DNA of 64,000 bases from Larimichthys crocea (lineage: Eukaryota; Chordata; Actinopteri; Sciaenidae): the NCBI RefSeq assembly GCF_000972845.2, contig NC_040021.1, positions 23,420,801 through 23,484,800 of the forward strand, given 5' to 3'. The stretch's first letter is position 1. Each line of letters starts with the position of its first letter. Positions 1 to 11,602 of this stretch are shown in pieces. The translations under genes and the position numbers were made by a program. Under the pieces are notes generated by a model. That model made no database searches, had not been told where the DNA came from, and was given only the letters and a program-made list of their open reading frames with translations.

Positions 1-7
1 AAATGCC

Positions 8-385
8 GGTAACACTTTATTTGAAGGGGTGTTCATAAGACTGACATGACATTGTCATAACTATGACATGACACTTGTCATGAACATTAATGAATGTCAA
101 TGACTGCTGTCATTAAGTGTCATGCGGTTTCTTATGTCATCTTTTACTGTCAACTTGACATTGTTTGGGGTGTCTTTGTTATGACAACTTGACATTTACC
201 AAGATGACATAGGCTGACCATGTCTTTGTCATGACAACTTGACATTAACCAAGAGCACTTAGTCAGTAAATATCTTTGTCATGACAACTTGACATTAAGC
301 AAAACCACATAGCTGAGAAGTGTCTTTGTCATGACAACTTGACATTAACCAGCATGACCTGCAGGTGACTTTCGCTTCAGCCTTG
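8..385 (+). repeat. Left terminal inverted repeat arm with four 50-bp subterminal units
   Basis: The arm starts with a segment full of TGACA/TGTCA motifs. It then carries four units in which GACAACTTGACATT recurs at 183, 233, 283 and 333, an exact 50-bp period. About 30 bp of each unit is conserved (TGTCTTTGTCATGACAACTT onward) and about 20 bp varies. The core TGTCATGACA is a perfect palindrome in three units; the first has TGTTATGACA. Arrays like this beside a terminus often bind transposase; that role is inferred. Confidence 0.85.
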
Positions 386-729
386 CACCAGCCCACTCAC
401 TAGCTTGGACCTGTGAGCGCCTAGGACTGGGGTGGAGACACACTAGGGGTAAAAACCAGGGTGCTCTCTCCTTGGGCCCTGGGGAGGAAAGCTTACTAAC
501 CTACTTACAGCACAGCTACCAACTGGCTATCGTTACACAAGACAACTTACCTGTCACTTTCAGCCATCTCCTTCCGTGGCAGGACCAACAGTTAAAACTT
601 GTTTTATTCATTTCTTGGCTTTGTATCAACATGATACTTCACGCTCATGTCATTGCCTATCTTTAGACCATCATGAATCGGACTTTGCCTGTCATTACAC
701 CATCATGAATGCTACTGCCTGTCATTACA

Positions 730-1110
730 CCATCATATATGTGTCATAAGCAATTTCTTTGAGCTCAAGTAAAGTGGTACACTTTGGACTATTCATTAAT
801 ATGTCATTAAGTGACGCTACACAGTAAGATCCCCAACAACATGAATGTTACTACTTGTCATTACACCATCATGAATGTGACTTTGCCCGTCATGACATCA
901 TTATGAATGTGTCATAAGCATTTTCTTTGAGCTCAAGTAAAGTAGTACACTTTGGACTACTCATTAATATGTCATGAAGTGTTACTACACCATGGGATCC
1001 TTTACCAACACCAACATCAATGTGTTCTTACCTGCTATGACACCATCATGATTGTCATAAACTTCAAGTAAACTGGTACAATATGGACAATTAATGTTTT
1101 TACATGTTAC
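730..1110 (+). repeat. Degenerate tandem repeat inside the long-TIR element
   Basis: The block GTGTCATAAGC...TTTCTTTGAGCTCAAGTAAAG...TACACTTTGGACTA...ATTAATATGTCAT occurs at about 741 and again at about 909, a 168-bp period. A shorter third copy lies near 1054-1100. Surrounding sequence repeats CATTACACCATCATGAATG. No coding potential is seen. Confidence 0.7.
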
Positions 1111-1557
1111 ACTGGCAGATCTTTTTAAACACAACACACAAGTCAAGTGAGAGTACATTCAACTGTTTTTTTACTTAAAAGTAACAATAACACTGGAACG
1201 CAAAACTGAACATGATACAGTATAATGGAACCCTTACATCAGTCTTTTGGTTGAAGACATTTCATCTCTTCATTACTTTTTTAATGTCATGGAAGAGACG
1301 TCCCAAGACACCATAATGATGTTTCAGACCTAACCAGTGATGCCACTCTATCATATCATATCTATATATCATAGAAAAATTTCTAAAGAAATTTTGAGTG
1401 TGCCTGACTCTGGCCCCGTCGTCCCCATGCATTATTACTGACACTGCTCAGCAGACTAGAAAAGAAATTTTGAGAGTGACGAGTGGGCTGTTGCTGGGGG
1501 TCTGTATTCAAAAAGCACACCTCAAATAGTCATTTTTAACATGTTTATTTAGACACA

Positions 1558-1790
1558 GGAGCAGCTAGCGCTTACGTGCTAGCAATTAACATTAGCATTT
1601 TTAGCTAGCAGTTAACATTAGCATGTTAGCATTAGCATTTTTGCATTAGCATGTTAACGATGATGGACTAGCAGTTAACATTAGCATGTTAGCATTAGCT
1701 TGTTAGCATTAGCATTTTAGCATTCGCCTTGTTAACATTAGCATGTTAGCGCTGATGGGCTAACAGTTAATATTAGTGTAACCCTTCTGA
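1558..1790 (+). repeat. TTAGCAT-rich minisatellite
   Basis: There are many tandem variants of TTAGCATTAGCATGTTAGC and CTAGCAGTTAACATTAGC. A related shorter array lies at 2722-2825 inside the same element. The two arrays flank a block of different composition (about 1790-2720), which may be a later insertion. Confidence 0.8.
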
Positions 1791-2721
1791 AGCAGAAAAG
1801 TATTAGTAATGATAATAATAACTTGAACTAATGGCCAGAATAAGAAACAGAAGATTTAAATTCGGCTACGGAGCCCAGGTGTAACCAACCGATGCACATG
1901 AACGACACAACACTGTGGCTCTTTTTGTTAATGAGAACAATGCTCCCCTATTTTAATATGAAGCTGGGGAGAATAATAAACCACATGAAATACATACAAC
2001 AGCCTTACCCGGGTAGGTATAGAAAATAATAAACAAAATAAAAAGTTTTCGCAGCTGCGCGTGTTTTTTCTTATTGTTCTGTTCACTTCACTATATCTGC
2101 ACCCTTTAGGTGTCAGTCCAGCCACACGATTGTGTGGGTGTGTGTGTATGTGTAAAAGTGAGCAAAAGGATTCAATTCTGCGGTGTACGTCTACGATCCT
2201 CCAGGGTCCAGCTCGCCATCAGCGTCTCTCTCTGGCTCCGTCCTCCAGACAGGCTCTATTGAAATCCAAGGGTTCCTCAAAAACCTGACCTACAATAAGT
2301 AGGATCAGAACATATTTCTTCAATTTCTCATATCTTAAACTATGAATCACTTTAAATTGTCTCTATATTCTGTAGAGAATAAGTGCTTTAACTAAACTTG
2401 TATTGCAAAATAAGATCACAATTTCTCAGTAGCAAAAGGTAAATAATTATAAGTATATTATGATACCAAATGATTATTTTTCTAACAGTACCATCACATA
2501 TATATATGCTATTTACATAGCAATTAACATATTAATTATCACAAATAACCAAAATGTAAACTCTTGTAATGTTCACAGTAAGAAACCATAACTTAATGTG
2601 CTTAAAATAACAAATATGGTCACAGTCACACACATAGCACACCATAACTCAAGTAAAAGCTAGACAAAATTGTTACATCAGAGCTTATTCATCAATACTT
2701 GGTGTGACTAGCAGTGCTGAT

Positions 2722-2825
2722 TAGCCCCGGAGCTAGCGCTCCGATATTAGCATTGAGGCTAGTGGTTAGCTCACGGAGTTAGCCGTTTAGCTTGTAGCAT
2801 TAGCGTTTTAGCATTTAGCATTAGC
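2722..2825 (+). repeat. Second TTAGC-rich minisatellite
   Basis: It repeats GCTAGCGCTCCG, TTAGCATT, GTTAGC and CATTAGCGTTTTAGC. It resembles 1558-1790 and precedes a GC-richer stretch leading to the right arm. Confidence 0.65.
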
Positions 2826-3140
2826 ACAGCAGGACGATCTCTCACCGCTGCGATTCTTCACCCGAGCGAATCCTCCAACTGCACTCCTGCAGGTCGTGGT
2901 CGTCCGCGGAGATTCCTCCTTTGGTTTTTTCCGAGTTTTTAATCACTTTTTTCCAGTTTATCCACTTTTCTGTTTTCTCCGTCCTGACATTAAGACCGTG
3001 TCCAGAACATGCTTCCTCTTGCTCCTTCTAGAGGCTTTAGCGAAAAGTGAACCTGCGTCAGGTGGGAAAACAGACTGCGTCTGCTCCTCTGACTGTATGA
3101 CAGACCGGGACCACAACTCATCCCTTTCAAATTAAAGTTC

Positions 3141-3518
3141 CAAGGCTGAAGCGAAAGTCACCTGCAGGTCATGCTGGTTAATGTCAAGTTGTCATGACAA
3201 AGACACTTCTCAGCTATGTGGTTTTGCTTAATGTCAAGTTGTCATGACAAAGATATTTACTGACTAAGTGCTCTTGGTTAATGTCAAGTTGTCATGACAA
3301 AGACATGGTCAGCCTATGTCATCTTGGTAAATGTCAAGTTGTCATAACAAAGACACCCCAAACAATGTCAAGTTGACAGTAAAAGATGACATAAGAAACC
3401 GCATGACACTTAATGACAGCAGTCATTGACATTCATTAATGTTCATGACAAGTGTCATGTCATAGTTATGACAATGTCATGTCAGTCTTATGAACACCCC
3501 TTCAAATAAAGTGTTACC
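3141..3518 (-). repeat. Right terminal inverted repeat arm
   Basis: This is the reverse complement of 8-385, including the four 50-bp periodic units and their variable spacers. It ends GTGTTACC at 3518, next to the aaaatgcc flank. Confidence 0.85.
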
Positions 3519-3526
3519 AAAATGCC

Positions 3527-6283
3527 TAATGTTTTTTTCAGCTGACTAAAGAGGGGTCAGTCAGGAATACTGGTGTTTTTGCTATTCAGTAGACAGAAGA
3601 GTCCTGGAGTGTTCAGAGGTGTAGAGGTGGTAAGAAACACATCTACAAACATTAATACTGCACTAAATACCAATTATGAACACTAAATTCTGCAAAACAG
3701 GTTCATTCTGTGCATCTTGCAATCTAAACATTTAACTACATCTGTTTGATACCTGGTTATTCGTTAAAGCAGCTGAGGCGTCTTAGCATTCTGGATGGAA
3801 ACCACTCCTGTGTCAATGTAGTGTAGTACAAGCATCAGCTGGTGGTGTGAAAATGTCAGTTGTCTTGTCTGCAATAAAATCACTCTTTACTTCCTCTACT
3901 ACATCCAGATTGTACTGACTGCACTGTTGGGGTTGTGCAAGGTTGTACTCAGGACTCAGCACAAAACATCAAACAATTAGTTTAATATATAAAATATGTT
4001 TTTATCCACCTCCTCATTGTGTTTCCCCACTGTCATCCTGTGGCTGTCATCCAGCTGCATAACGACGTTCACTCTTCTTAGCTCTTGGCTAACACTACAA
4101 TATTTTCCACGTGTGTGCTGTTATTCTCATCTTTACTGACATTCTTAGGCAGCTCCTTCATATCCATAACTCCTGTAACTGTCCATGCTGGATCTGTCCC
4201 TATTGTTTCAAATATGTACCACATTTGAGAGAAGCCTTGATTTTTCAGGTTGACCTGGGTCCAGTTCTTTCACCTGTAACAGATCTTGGATGAGAGCGTT
4301 TACTGAGTTAGGATTTGGACGAGTAGTAATTATGAGGGCCCATCAGGGACATTATTCAGAATTATTAGAAGTGTTCTCACACAATATACTGAAGTTCACT
4401 AGATTGTAGAGAGCTATTCAGTATGTGTATGCATTTAGTTTCATATGTGTATGTGAGAGGAAAATTCTGAATAATGTCAATAACGGCCCCTCATAGTAAT
4501 TGCACATCTGAAGCACATCATAGAATCATTCAGTCTCAGACCTAACCCTTCACGCTGTATCGTCGACCCCTCCGTTTGACTTGGTGTGATAAATGGCCGA
4601 TGTGCTCAGAATGGAATGTAATGACAGAACTCAACGAAAGGGTGTGAAGAGTGAAAGGGGAAATAATGTGTGCTGTATGGCTCGGTAAAAATTCATGGGC
4701 ATTTATAGAACACAATGCGTGAAATTTATGATGCCGCTGTGTGAACAAGACAGGAGGTCAGAATAAAACGACAGCCATCTGGGATCCAGAAAAGACGGAG
4801 CCAAGTTTCTGGAGGTCCTAAAATCCTGCACGTGTTCTTCTCTGCGCCCGTGAAGCTCTAAATCTTGTCAGCACTCGTCTGTCTTTGACGGGTGAAGGGA
4901 TGACAGTGTCCTTGGAAGATGCACACTGTCAGCATGCTGCTGTCTTCTGCAATAATGATGTGCACTTCTGTCGTTTATCTTTTCTGGTGTTTTTCTTTAT
5001 TTCACATGCATATGGCACTTGACATGGTTATGGTGCCGTGTGTGTGAGCAGCTCAGGATACCATCAAAGCCACAGAGGGCACTTTGAAGGGCTTGTCTGC
5101 AGTAGCGGCTGCTGTTAGTCTGTGGGTCCTCTGTCCATGAGGGCTCTGTTGTGGTTCTTCCACCTTCTGGAGGATGAACAGGGAGGTGCTCAATGGAGCT
5201 GTGTCTTTCATTATCTTAAAATGGCGCCTCCATCAGGCTGCTCTGAGAGGCTGGATGACCTAGAGGTATATCAACTTGTCCTTTTGTGACTAGAAATTCA
5301 TTCATCCATTTTCTTCTCCTGCTTATCCTCTTCGGTGCTGCATGGTGTTGGCTGGTTAAGACTTGGACATGTCAGCAGCCTGTCACATGGTTCACACATT
5401 CTCAAATACAATCACACCAATGGACAGAATAAAAAAAGATTCACACGGTGGACAGACAGGCCGTGCTCAAGTCTGAGGTGACAACCTTTATGTAACACGG
5501 CAGCAGTGGTCACTACTGTGTATATCCGTGCAGCTCTGAAATAATCCGAACCACAGTGGTTCAGACCAATCAGCGCCCTATGGGGACCTACTGGCAGCTT
5601 CAACACTGGGGTGTGTGAAGACGTGGAAGTGACTGTTTGCTTGAAAAAAACAATGGTGAAGAAGTTAGCGTAGATGCTGCTAGCCTCAGTTACATCAGAA
5701 CTGGAGAATATTTCTTTACTGAAAGAAAAGAAAAGAATGACACCATACAAACGATGTATGTTGTGTGGTTTGTTGCTCCGATTGGTTGAAGTTCGCCTGA
5801 GATAGACAGATGGTTCATCCAATCTGGCCTGCTGCAGTCAAGTTAATGCTAAATAATTCCAGAATCACCAGTACCCAGTTTAAAATCAGCTAATGTATAA
5901 ATGTGTCGTGATTTACAAGATAAATGTGTCATTAATAGGATATTTAGGATTCCATTACAAGTCATTCATCACCACTAAATAGCTAATCATTTAATCAAGT
6001 GCATGTTACAACACAAGTGGAGCTGTCCAACTTCATGGCAGGAATGAAGCTCCACTTGTGTCCTGGATCCCATCCCATCTCATCTCGTCAAAGTCTCCCA
6101 GCTATCATTTCACAGAAATCATTAACTCCTCCTTCAGCTCAACCAGCTCCTCCTAACTCACTCTCCTTCTCTTCTCTGCTGCTGAAACCATGAGCACATC
6201 CAAAATCATTTTACACAGCACATCGTTCAAAAACGTTAAATAAACTCCAATATATCACACATCTGTGACCACATCTGCCTCTG
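3527..6283. other. Anonymous non-coding sequence
   Basis: I recognise no gene here. Open frames are short and lack domain signatures. A stretch at 5440-5830 is treated separately as a possible dispersed repeat. Confidence 0.5.
5440..5830 (-). repeat. Possible dispersed fish repeat with a 136-codon open frame
   Basis: The sequence around 5560-5720 resembles a dispersed repeat I associate with teleost genomes (the 'aatcagcgccctatggg' and 'ttagcgtagatgctgctagc' phrases). A 136-codon frame runs through it on the minus strand but shows no protein domain. The repeat assignment rests on memory only. Confidence 0.3.
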
Positions 6284-6520
6284 AGCTGTGGCTCCGAGGC
6301 AGAGCGGGTCGTCTACTAATCAGATGATCGACAGTTCGATCCCCAGCTCCTCCGGTCTGCATGTCGAAGTGTCCTTGGGCAAGATACTGAACCCCAAATT
6401 ACCCCAAAACTCCTGAAGGTGCGGTGAGTGAATGTGTGTGAATGGTTAGCTTCTGCACTTGGCACCTTACATGGTAGGTAGCTGGTTCAGTGCTGGTGAA
6501 TGAGATATGTACTGTAAAGC
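6284..6520 (+). mobile_element. tRNA-derived SINE-like element, copy 1
   Basis: The head has an A-box-like GTGGCTCCGAGGCAGAG and a B-box-like AGTTCGATCCCC about 45 bp later, as in a tRNA-derived pol III promoter. The body follows with GCATGTCGAAGTGTCCTTGG and GTGAATGTGTGTGAATGG. Related sequence is at 10236, 13005 and 36300. I do not name the family. Confidence 0.65.
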
Positions 6521-9448
6521 CCTCATTGTCACGTCAACTTACTGCTGAGAGTCATACAGGTTGTGTGTCTGTCAGAAGAGCCACGGGGAGGGGGGCAAGG
6601 GATAGACTGACCCCAGGCAGCAGGCCACACAACACAAACTGCTTCAAATAAACTGTATTTCATTGATTTCATAGATTTACATAGACCCATATACCTACAT
6701 GTAATTAATTGGGTTATGTGAAAAATAATAAATAAATAAATAAATACAATAAATAAATTTTCAGTCATCTATGTGACCTCACGTGACTCAGGTTGATTGA
6801 CGGGTGAACCGACGGTGTTGGCAAAGGTACAGTGGTTAATGATTTTGAGTCTTCATCATTGACCAAAGTAAAAAACCAAAGAAGCATCAGGTGCCCAGTT
6901 TAGAAAAAGAAGAAGAGGAGAAACGGGCCAAAGATAAAGGTCTGCAGATTTCTATGAGTGACGTGAGGGACAGCAGCTATAGGCTGTTTATATATATATA
7001 TTTTTTTGTCATCTCTTGGTTACCTTGTTAGGCTTCCTTATCCATGCAAATGTTGGGTTTAATATTTTTGGTGTAGTGTTACCTGAATATTACTGAGGGG
7101 TAAAGAACACATCTCTGAAATGAATTTGCTTGATTTATTTTTCAAGTTCAAACAAACAACAACCAATCAAACAAATCAAACCAATAGTTCCTCTATTAGA
7201 AAGCTAAATCAGAGTCCACAAGTGTGCAAGAACATGCTTGTGTGTGTGTTTGATTAGGAGAGGAGGTGGCTGTCAGTGTGTTGGCTGACAGTGCACTTTT
7301 CAATTTTGGCTCTAATTATTGCTTTATAGTCTTATTTTTATAACCGGGTCTAAACCGATCCTAACACCACAGGACATAAGGAAATAATTTCAACCAGAGC
7401 ATTTTATAATGTAGTGGAAAAAAAAGTTTAATTTTGTTGAAATCAAGGTTCATGACAAAGTCAAAAAGCCTTGATGCAATAAACAAATTTTAAGTGATTC
7501 TTTTATGCATTAAAAACTAAAACAGGTCGGTGCCGACCCTAACACAAGAGGAAGGTTAAGTTCATATGCGAGTCGAGGCAGGTGAGCGACTTTTGGCAAT
7601 ATAGTGTATTTCCATTGAGTTGTTTGAAGATTTTCACTCCTGTAAAGTTCCTGTGAGTATCATGGATCTATAAATAATTAAAATATAAAAAAGTTTTCAA
7701 TGGTAATACATTTATTTGCAAGCACTTTTCTGAATACTTTGCAAAAAAACAGTAAAATCTATTTTAAAAAGCTGTGCTTTTGTCAAAGATTTGAATATTG
7801 GAAGGTCGGTACAGTCATGGATGTGTTTGGGGTTCCAGAGTTCCAGAGGGAGGGGGCAGCTACAGAGAAGAAGGCTCTGTTGCCCCGAGTTCAGTGCTTG
7901 GTCCTAGGTGGTGGAGTCAGTAGAAGAGACAGGATGGAGGTGTCGATGGTGGGGCAGAAACTGTGAGTGGTTTTGGTGAGGAAGTTATTAATGGTAATTA
8001 TTTACCATTCATTTTGAGGAAATATTTAATGGTAAATAACAAAATGGTTCCTGTGTGAATAAAGGCTATCACAGTGGTAGATGAACATAAAAGCAGAAAG
8101 CATGAGCATGAAGAAGAGTGTTTGACAGATACATGCTTATTGGTATCGATCCTCCTGACATGAGCATCAGTACTGAGAACTGGACATGGTATTATGTTGA
8201 TAGGTATTGATCTGCTTGCCACTTGACATTGCTGCAATGAATAAGTGATCACATTATCATAATGGCCTTTGGTGATGCTTCTGATTGTCTTCAGTTCAGT
8301 AGTAAGCTGACTATGTTGCTCGTTCACACTGTTATATTCTGTTAGTACTAAACTGGGCCCTTAAAAGCACTCTGCATAAGTTTATAGCTCAGTAGCCATA
8401 CATGTCTGCAACAGAGTTACCACGTTGTGACTGCAGGGTGTTTAAGAAGCAGCTAATTGGGCAGAAGTACATGTAAAAAGCTGGTGTTAATTACCAAAAA
8501 TGTTAATGAAACAGGCAAAAAAAGGCCCCAACAAAAGATACTCACAACCTCCATTGGAGAGGCTTTTTATCATCTGAGCCTCACCTGACTGGAACCTGCC
8601 ATCTGCTCAGGTTAGTACAGTGTGAGCTCCAGTGGGGGTCTTCAACATGATAGAGACTGAGGAGGAGCCCTTATTACACATATGTAAATTTGTGTTGCAT
8701 ATTAAACTTGGCGATTTTTGGCCTTCTGGCAGAGGTGAAGAGACTGAAGAGGATGACCAAGGAAGCTAAGAAAAGAAAAGGAGCGAGTGAGAAAACAAGA
8801 GTAAATGTGGGACTGACTTTTAGTGGTTGGTGAGAGCTTGGTGAAATAGAAGGCTGAAAGACAGACGCCGAGCTGGGCTGACTGCTGCTGGACTAGTCAG
8901 TGATATTAGCTGCTGCTGGGTCTGTTGCTGGGGACCTGGTTGATGATTGGCTGTTAGCAAAGTTGTCGACTCTTTCTGATCAGAAGTAATGTAATCAGAA
9001 CAAATACTCGAGTACAGCTGAACATGTTTACCACAGTGGGATTGCAGTCTGAAACCGGAGGCACTCACAACAATATCAGTTTCTACATAATGTTATACCA
9101 AATCCCTGAATCTGTTTTAAGTATCAAAATGAAAAAGATGTTTCATTTAAAGAAAAAATCTCCACTGTTGCTTTTAATAAGCTTTTTATGACAGCATTGA
9201 GTCCACCCATCAGGGGCATAAGAAACACAGGGTTGTTTGGGGAGGCTGTTGAGAAACAACATATTTTGTGGTTTGTCTCAGAGGACATGCTGTTTTAAAA
9301 ACAAAGAAATGTAGGAAGAAGAAGAATGGGACAAAGAGAAGATGAAGAAAGATGTGTTAGAGGGAGGAGAGCTCGGGTTACACTGTATTGTCAGTGCATT
9401 TCTTCTCATAGTCCTCTAATTGGGAAAACATGGTGTTGCGGCAATGTT

Positions 9449-9452
<4 letters not shown>
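6521..9452. other. Anonymous non-coding sequence
   Basis: No exon or RNA gene is recognised. The region contains a short AT run (6990-7005) and an A/T-rich stretch near 6725-6755 with repeated AAATA. Confidence 0.5.
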
Positions 9453-9518
<66 letters not shown>

Positions 9519-9537
9519 TGTGTCTGTGTCTGTGTTT
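9453..9537 (+). repeat. (GT)n microsatellite
   Basis: An uninterrupted GT run of about 65 bp is followed by TCTGTG hexamer variants. The apparent cysteine/valine protein across it is an artefact of the repeat. Confidence 0.97.
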
Positions 9538-10235
9538 AGATAGAGATATTTAAGTTTTCCCATGAGGCCTGAGCTTCATTCCAAGATGACACATGCATCG
9601 CCTCCCTGCCTAAACCACGCCGACAGCCGTCTTTAGTCAGACTGTGAAGAGAACACAGTCAGAAACTGAAACCTTTGACTGCTGCCTTCCTGTCCATAAT
9701 GCTTGTTGTCTCTCGGTGCACATATATTGTCCCTGCATGGAAACTCTGTGATATGCAGCACATGTTCAGCCTGTGGTGAAATGCTGGACACATAGCTGGT
9801 CTCTAACCCTGACCTGAGGCAAGGTCCTGAGAAAGCATCACTGAATTCATTAAGCAGGCTGCGCTAATTTAGTCACATACAGGACATGTGTGCAGCTGTG
9901 CCTCTACAGTCAAGTGTCTTGCTTCATGAGTATTTATTGTGATAATCCCACAGATCTGACAGGATTTACCGCAATCACAACCACATGGAAAGAAGAAGGA
10001 AAAAGCCTTTTACAAATCCAAGTCGAAAATCCAAACTAACAATGCAGTGAGCCGACTAACAAGTGCTGTGCATGTACCAAAAGGTTATACATCTTATTCC
10101 CCTGTTCCTTTAGAGCTCCATTGTTGTCTCAGATCTATTAAAAAGACATTAATGAGCCACACTGTTGCACTGAGAGACATGTAAACACACGCACAGTCCA
10201 CAGCAGGTGCACTGTATCCTCCTGTGTCAGTAATA
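9538..10235. other. Anonymous non-coding sequence
   Basis: No gene, repeat family or RNA was recognised. Confidence 0.5.
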
Positions 10236-10345
10236 TGGGCGGCTGTGGCTCGGAGGTAGAGCGGGTAGTCCACTAATCAGATGATCAGTGGTTCGATCCC
10301 CTCCAGTCTGCATGTCGAAATGTCCTCGGGCAAAATACTGAACCT
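10236..10345 (+). mobile_element. tRNA-derived SINE-like element, 3'-truncated copy 2
   Basis: It has the same head as the 6284 copy: GGCTGTGGCTCGGAGGTAG, CACTAATCAGATGATCAG, GGTTCGATCCCC, then CATGTCGAAATGTCCTCGGG. The similarity stops after AATACTGAACC. The B-box is an almost canonical GGTTCGATCCC. Confidence 0.7.
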
Positions 10346-10800
10346 CTCTAACCATCTCTATATTCATGAGCTGTCATACACATGTATCATGTATGATACG
10401 CATATACACACGACTCAGCTGAAAGCTTGTTGCTAACTGCTGCTGCTGTTCATAATGCATTTCAAAGCCTGTACCTCCAGCGTCCACCTGAAGGCTCTGA
10501 GTCTGCGTTCCACAAGGGTGCACTATCATCACTCCCCAGCTGTTGTGTGGAGCTCCGCATTCCCATGCCTGGCTAAACACCAAGTACAAACACTAATACT
10601 TCAATTCCATGTGAGTGAAAATACATATTAGCAATATGGTTGTTTACATGAAACTTGAACATCTACATTTGCTCATGAGGACCATATATATAAAAACCAT
10701 ATACGTAAAAACCTTTCTGTTTCGAGAATGCTTCCCTGCCTAACAAAACTAACAACTACTCTGTGCTCCTTTACACATTTCTCAGCTTATGTCCTCCTCT
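10346..10800. other. Anonymous non-coding sequence
   Basis: No feature was recognised before the SINE/LINE-tail-like sequence at 10801. Confidence 0.45.
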
Positions 10801-11145
10801 GTAAGTCGCTTTGGCTAAAAGCAGGGCCGGTCTTAGCTATGGGCAATGTGGGCGGCCGCCCAGGGCGCAGTCTCCGTGGGGGGCGCACGACCGCCCGGAA
10901 AAGAAAAAAACCTCGCGAATTTTAGATACCGCTCATTAAGTTAGGGGAGTCCCGGGCCCCCCGGGAGCGGGGTGTTGACAAGGCAGAGGGGGGCAGTGGA
11001 CAGAGTGATGGGGGCGCACGGCGCATCCAGGGGCGCACGGACGGCCGCGAGGGCGCACGAGAAAATGTTCGCCCAGGGCGCAAATGTGGCCAGGACCGGC
11101 GCTGGCTAAAAGCGTCTACTAAATGCAATGTAATGTAACATAATC
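10801..11145 (+). repeat. LINE/SINE 3'-tail-like repeat split by a MITE
   Basis: GTAAGTCGCTTTGGCTAAAA (10801-10820) continues after the insertion as GCTAAAAGCGTCTACTAAATG, then a TGTAATGTAA tail. This resembles the conserved 3' tail shared by several fish SINEs and L2-type LINEs. Joining the two sides needs removal of 10822-11104 and one copy of the 8-bp duplication. Confidence 0.65.
10822..11104. mobile_element. hAT-like MITE (283 bp) with 8-bp target duplication
   Basis: The element starts CAGGGCCGGTCTTAG and ends CCAGGACCGGCGCTG, an imperfect inverted repeat with the CAG terminus common in hAT elements. The flanks are GCTAAAAG on both sides (10814-10821 and 11105-11112), a perfect 8-bp duplication, which is the hAT length. 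The interior is GC-rich and repeats GGGCGCA; it has no transposase. The short proline/arginine-rich frames inside are composition artefacts. Confidence 0.85.
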
Positions 11146-11602
11146 AAAAGCTCCTAAATATTTAGTAAATGGACCTTGAGGTGAAATCCTAGACAGTGAC
11201 TGTGATTCCACCAGAAGCAAGACCGTGGCACGTTTCAGGAGTGTCCCAGTAGCAGCTCTCAGCTCAGCTGAACTACTGCCTGGACATTCGGAACATGCAA
11301 ACAAAGGCAATATTACCAAAATGAACCCACCCAAGTCCCTAAACAGATGAAAAGAAGAAACTTTTAATGTTTAATAGAATTACAGTCAGGCTTTAGAGAT
11401 TATTGTAGGCGACAACCACCCAGTGTATGTGTATTTGATGTGGGTGGCAGCTGAAATTAGAACTGTGTCCAAGTTAAAGTTGAATCATGTGGGCTGTAGT
11501 TATGTTTGGTAGCATGCTGGAATGCTGAGAGCTTTTCAGTGTTCCCAGACAGCTGAGAAAAACAGGGACTTATTTTAAAAATGGGTTATTTCATGTGGAA
11601 AA
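11113..11602. other. Anonymous non-coding sequence
   Basis: No gene or clear repeat was recognised between the repeat tail and the candidate LTR. Confidence 0.45.

Larger units (their letters stand above)
8..3518. mobile_element. Non-autonomous DNA transposon with 378-bp terminal inverted repeats
   Basis: The outermost bases are GGTAACACTTTATTTG at the left and their exact complement at the right. The inverted arms (8-385 and 3141-3518) have the same length, and I found no mismatch when reading one against the other, so the insertion is probably recent. The right flank starts aaaatgcc (3519-3526) and the left flank ends aaatgcc (1-7). The first base of an 8-bp target duplication would lie just outside the window. 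An 8-bp duplication fits hAT or Merlin, but the GG terminus is not the usual hAT CAG. The interior has no recognisable transposase; every open frame is under 80 codons. It holds degenerate tandem repeats and two TTAGC-rich minisatellites. The superfamily is unresolved. Confidence 0.85.

Noticed and set aside
183..346. Four evenly spaced repeats, considered as a CRISPR array
   Set aside because: The array is duplicated in inverse orientation in the other transposon arm, in a vertebrate genome, with short variable spacers and no cas genes.
5412..5822. 136-codon minus-strand open frame
   Set aside because: No domain or start context; it lies in what looks like a dispersed repeat.
9326..9553. 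75-codon frame with Cys-Val repeats
   Set aside because: It is a translation of the (GT)n microsatellite.
10240..10300. Possible tRNA gene with A- and B-box
   Set aside because: There is no cloverleaf-compatible anticodon stem, and the same sequence recurs as a SINE head at 6284 and 13005.
10728..11128. Arg/Pro-rich frames on both strands
   Set aside because: They arise from the GC-rich hAT-like MITE and its junctions.
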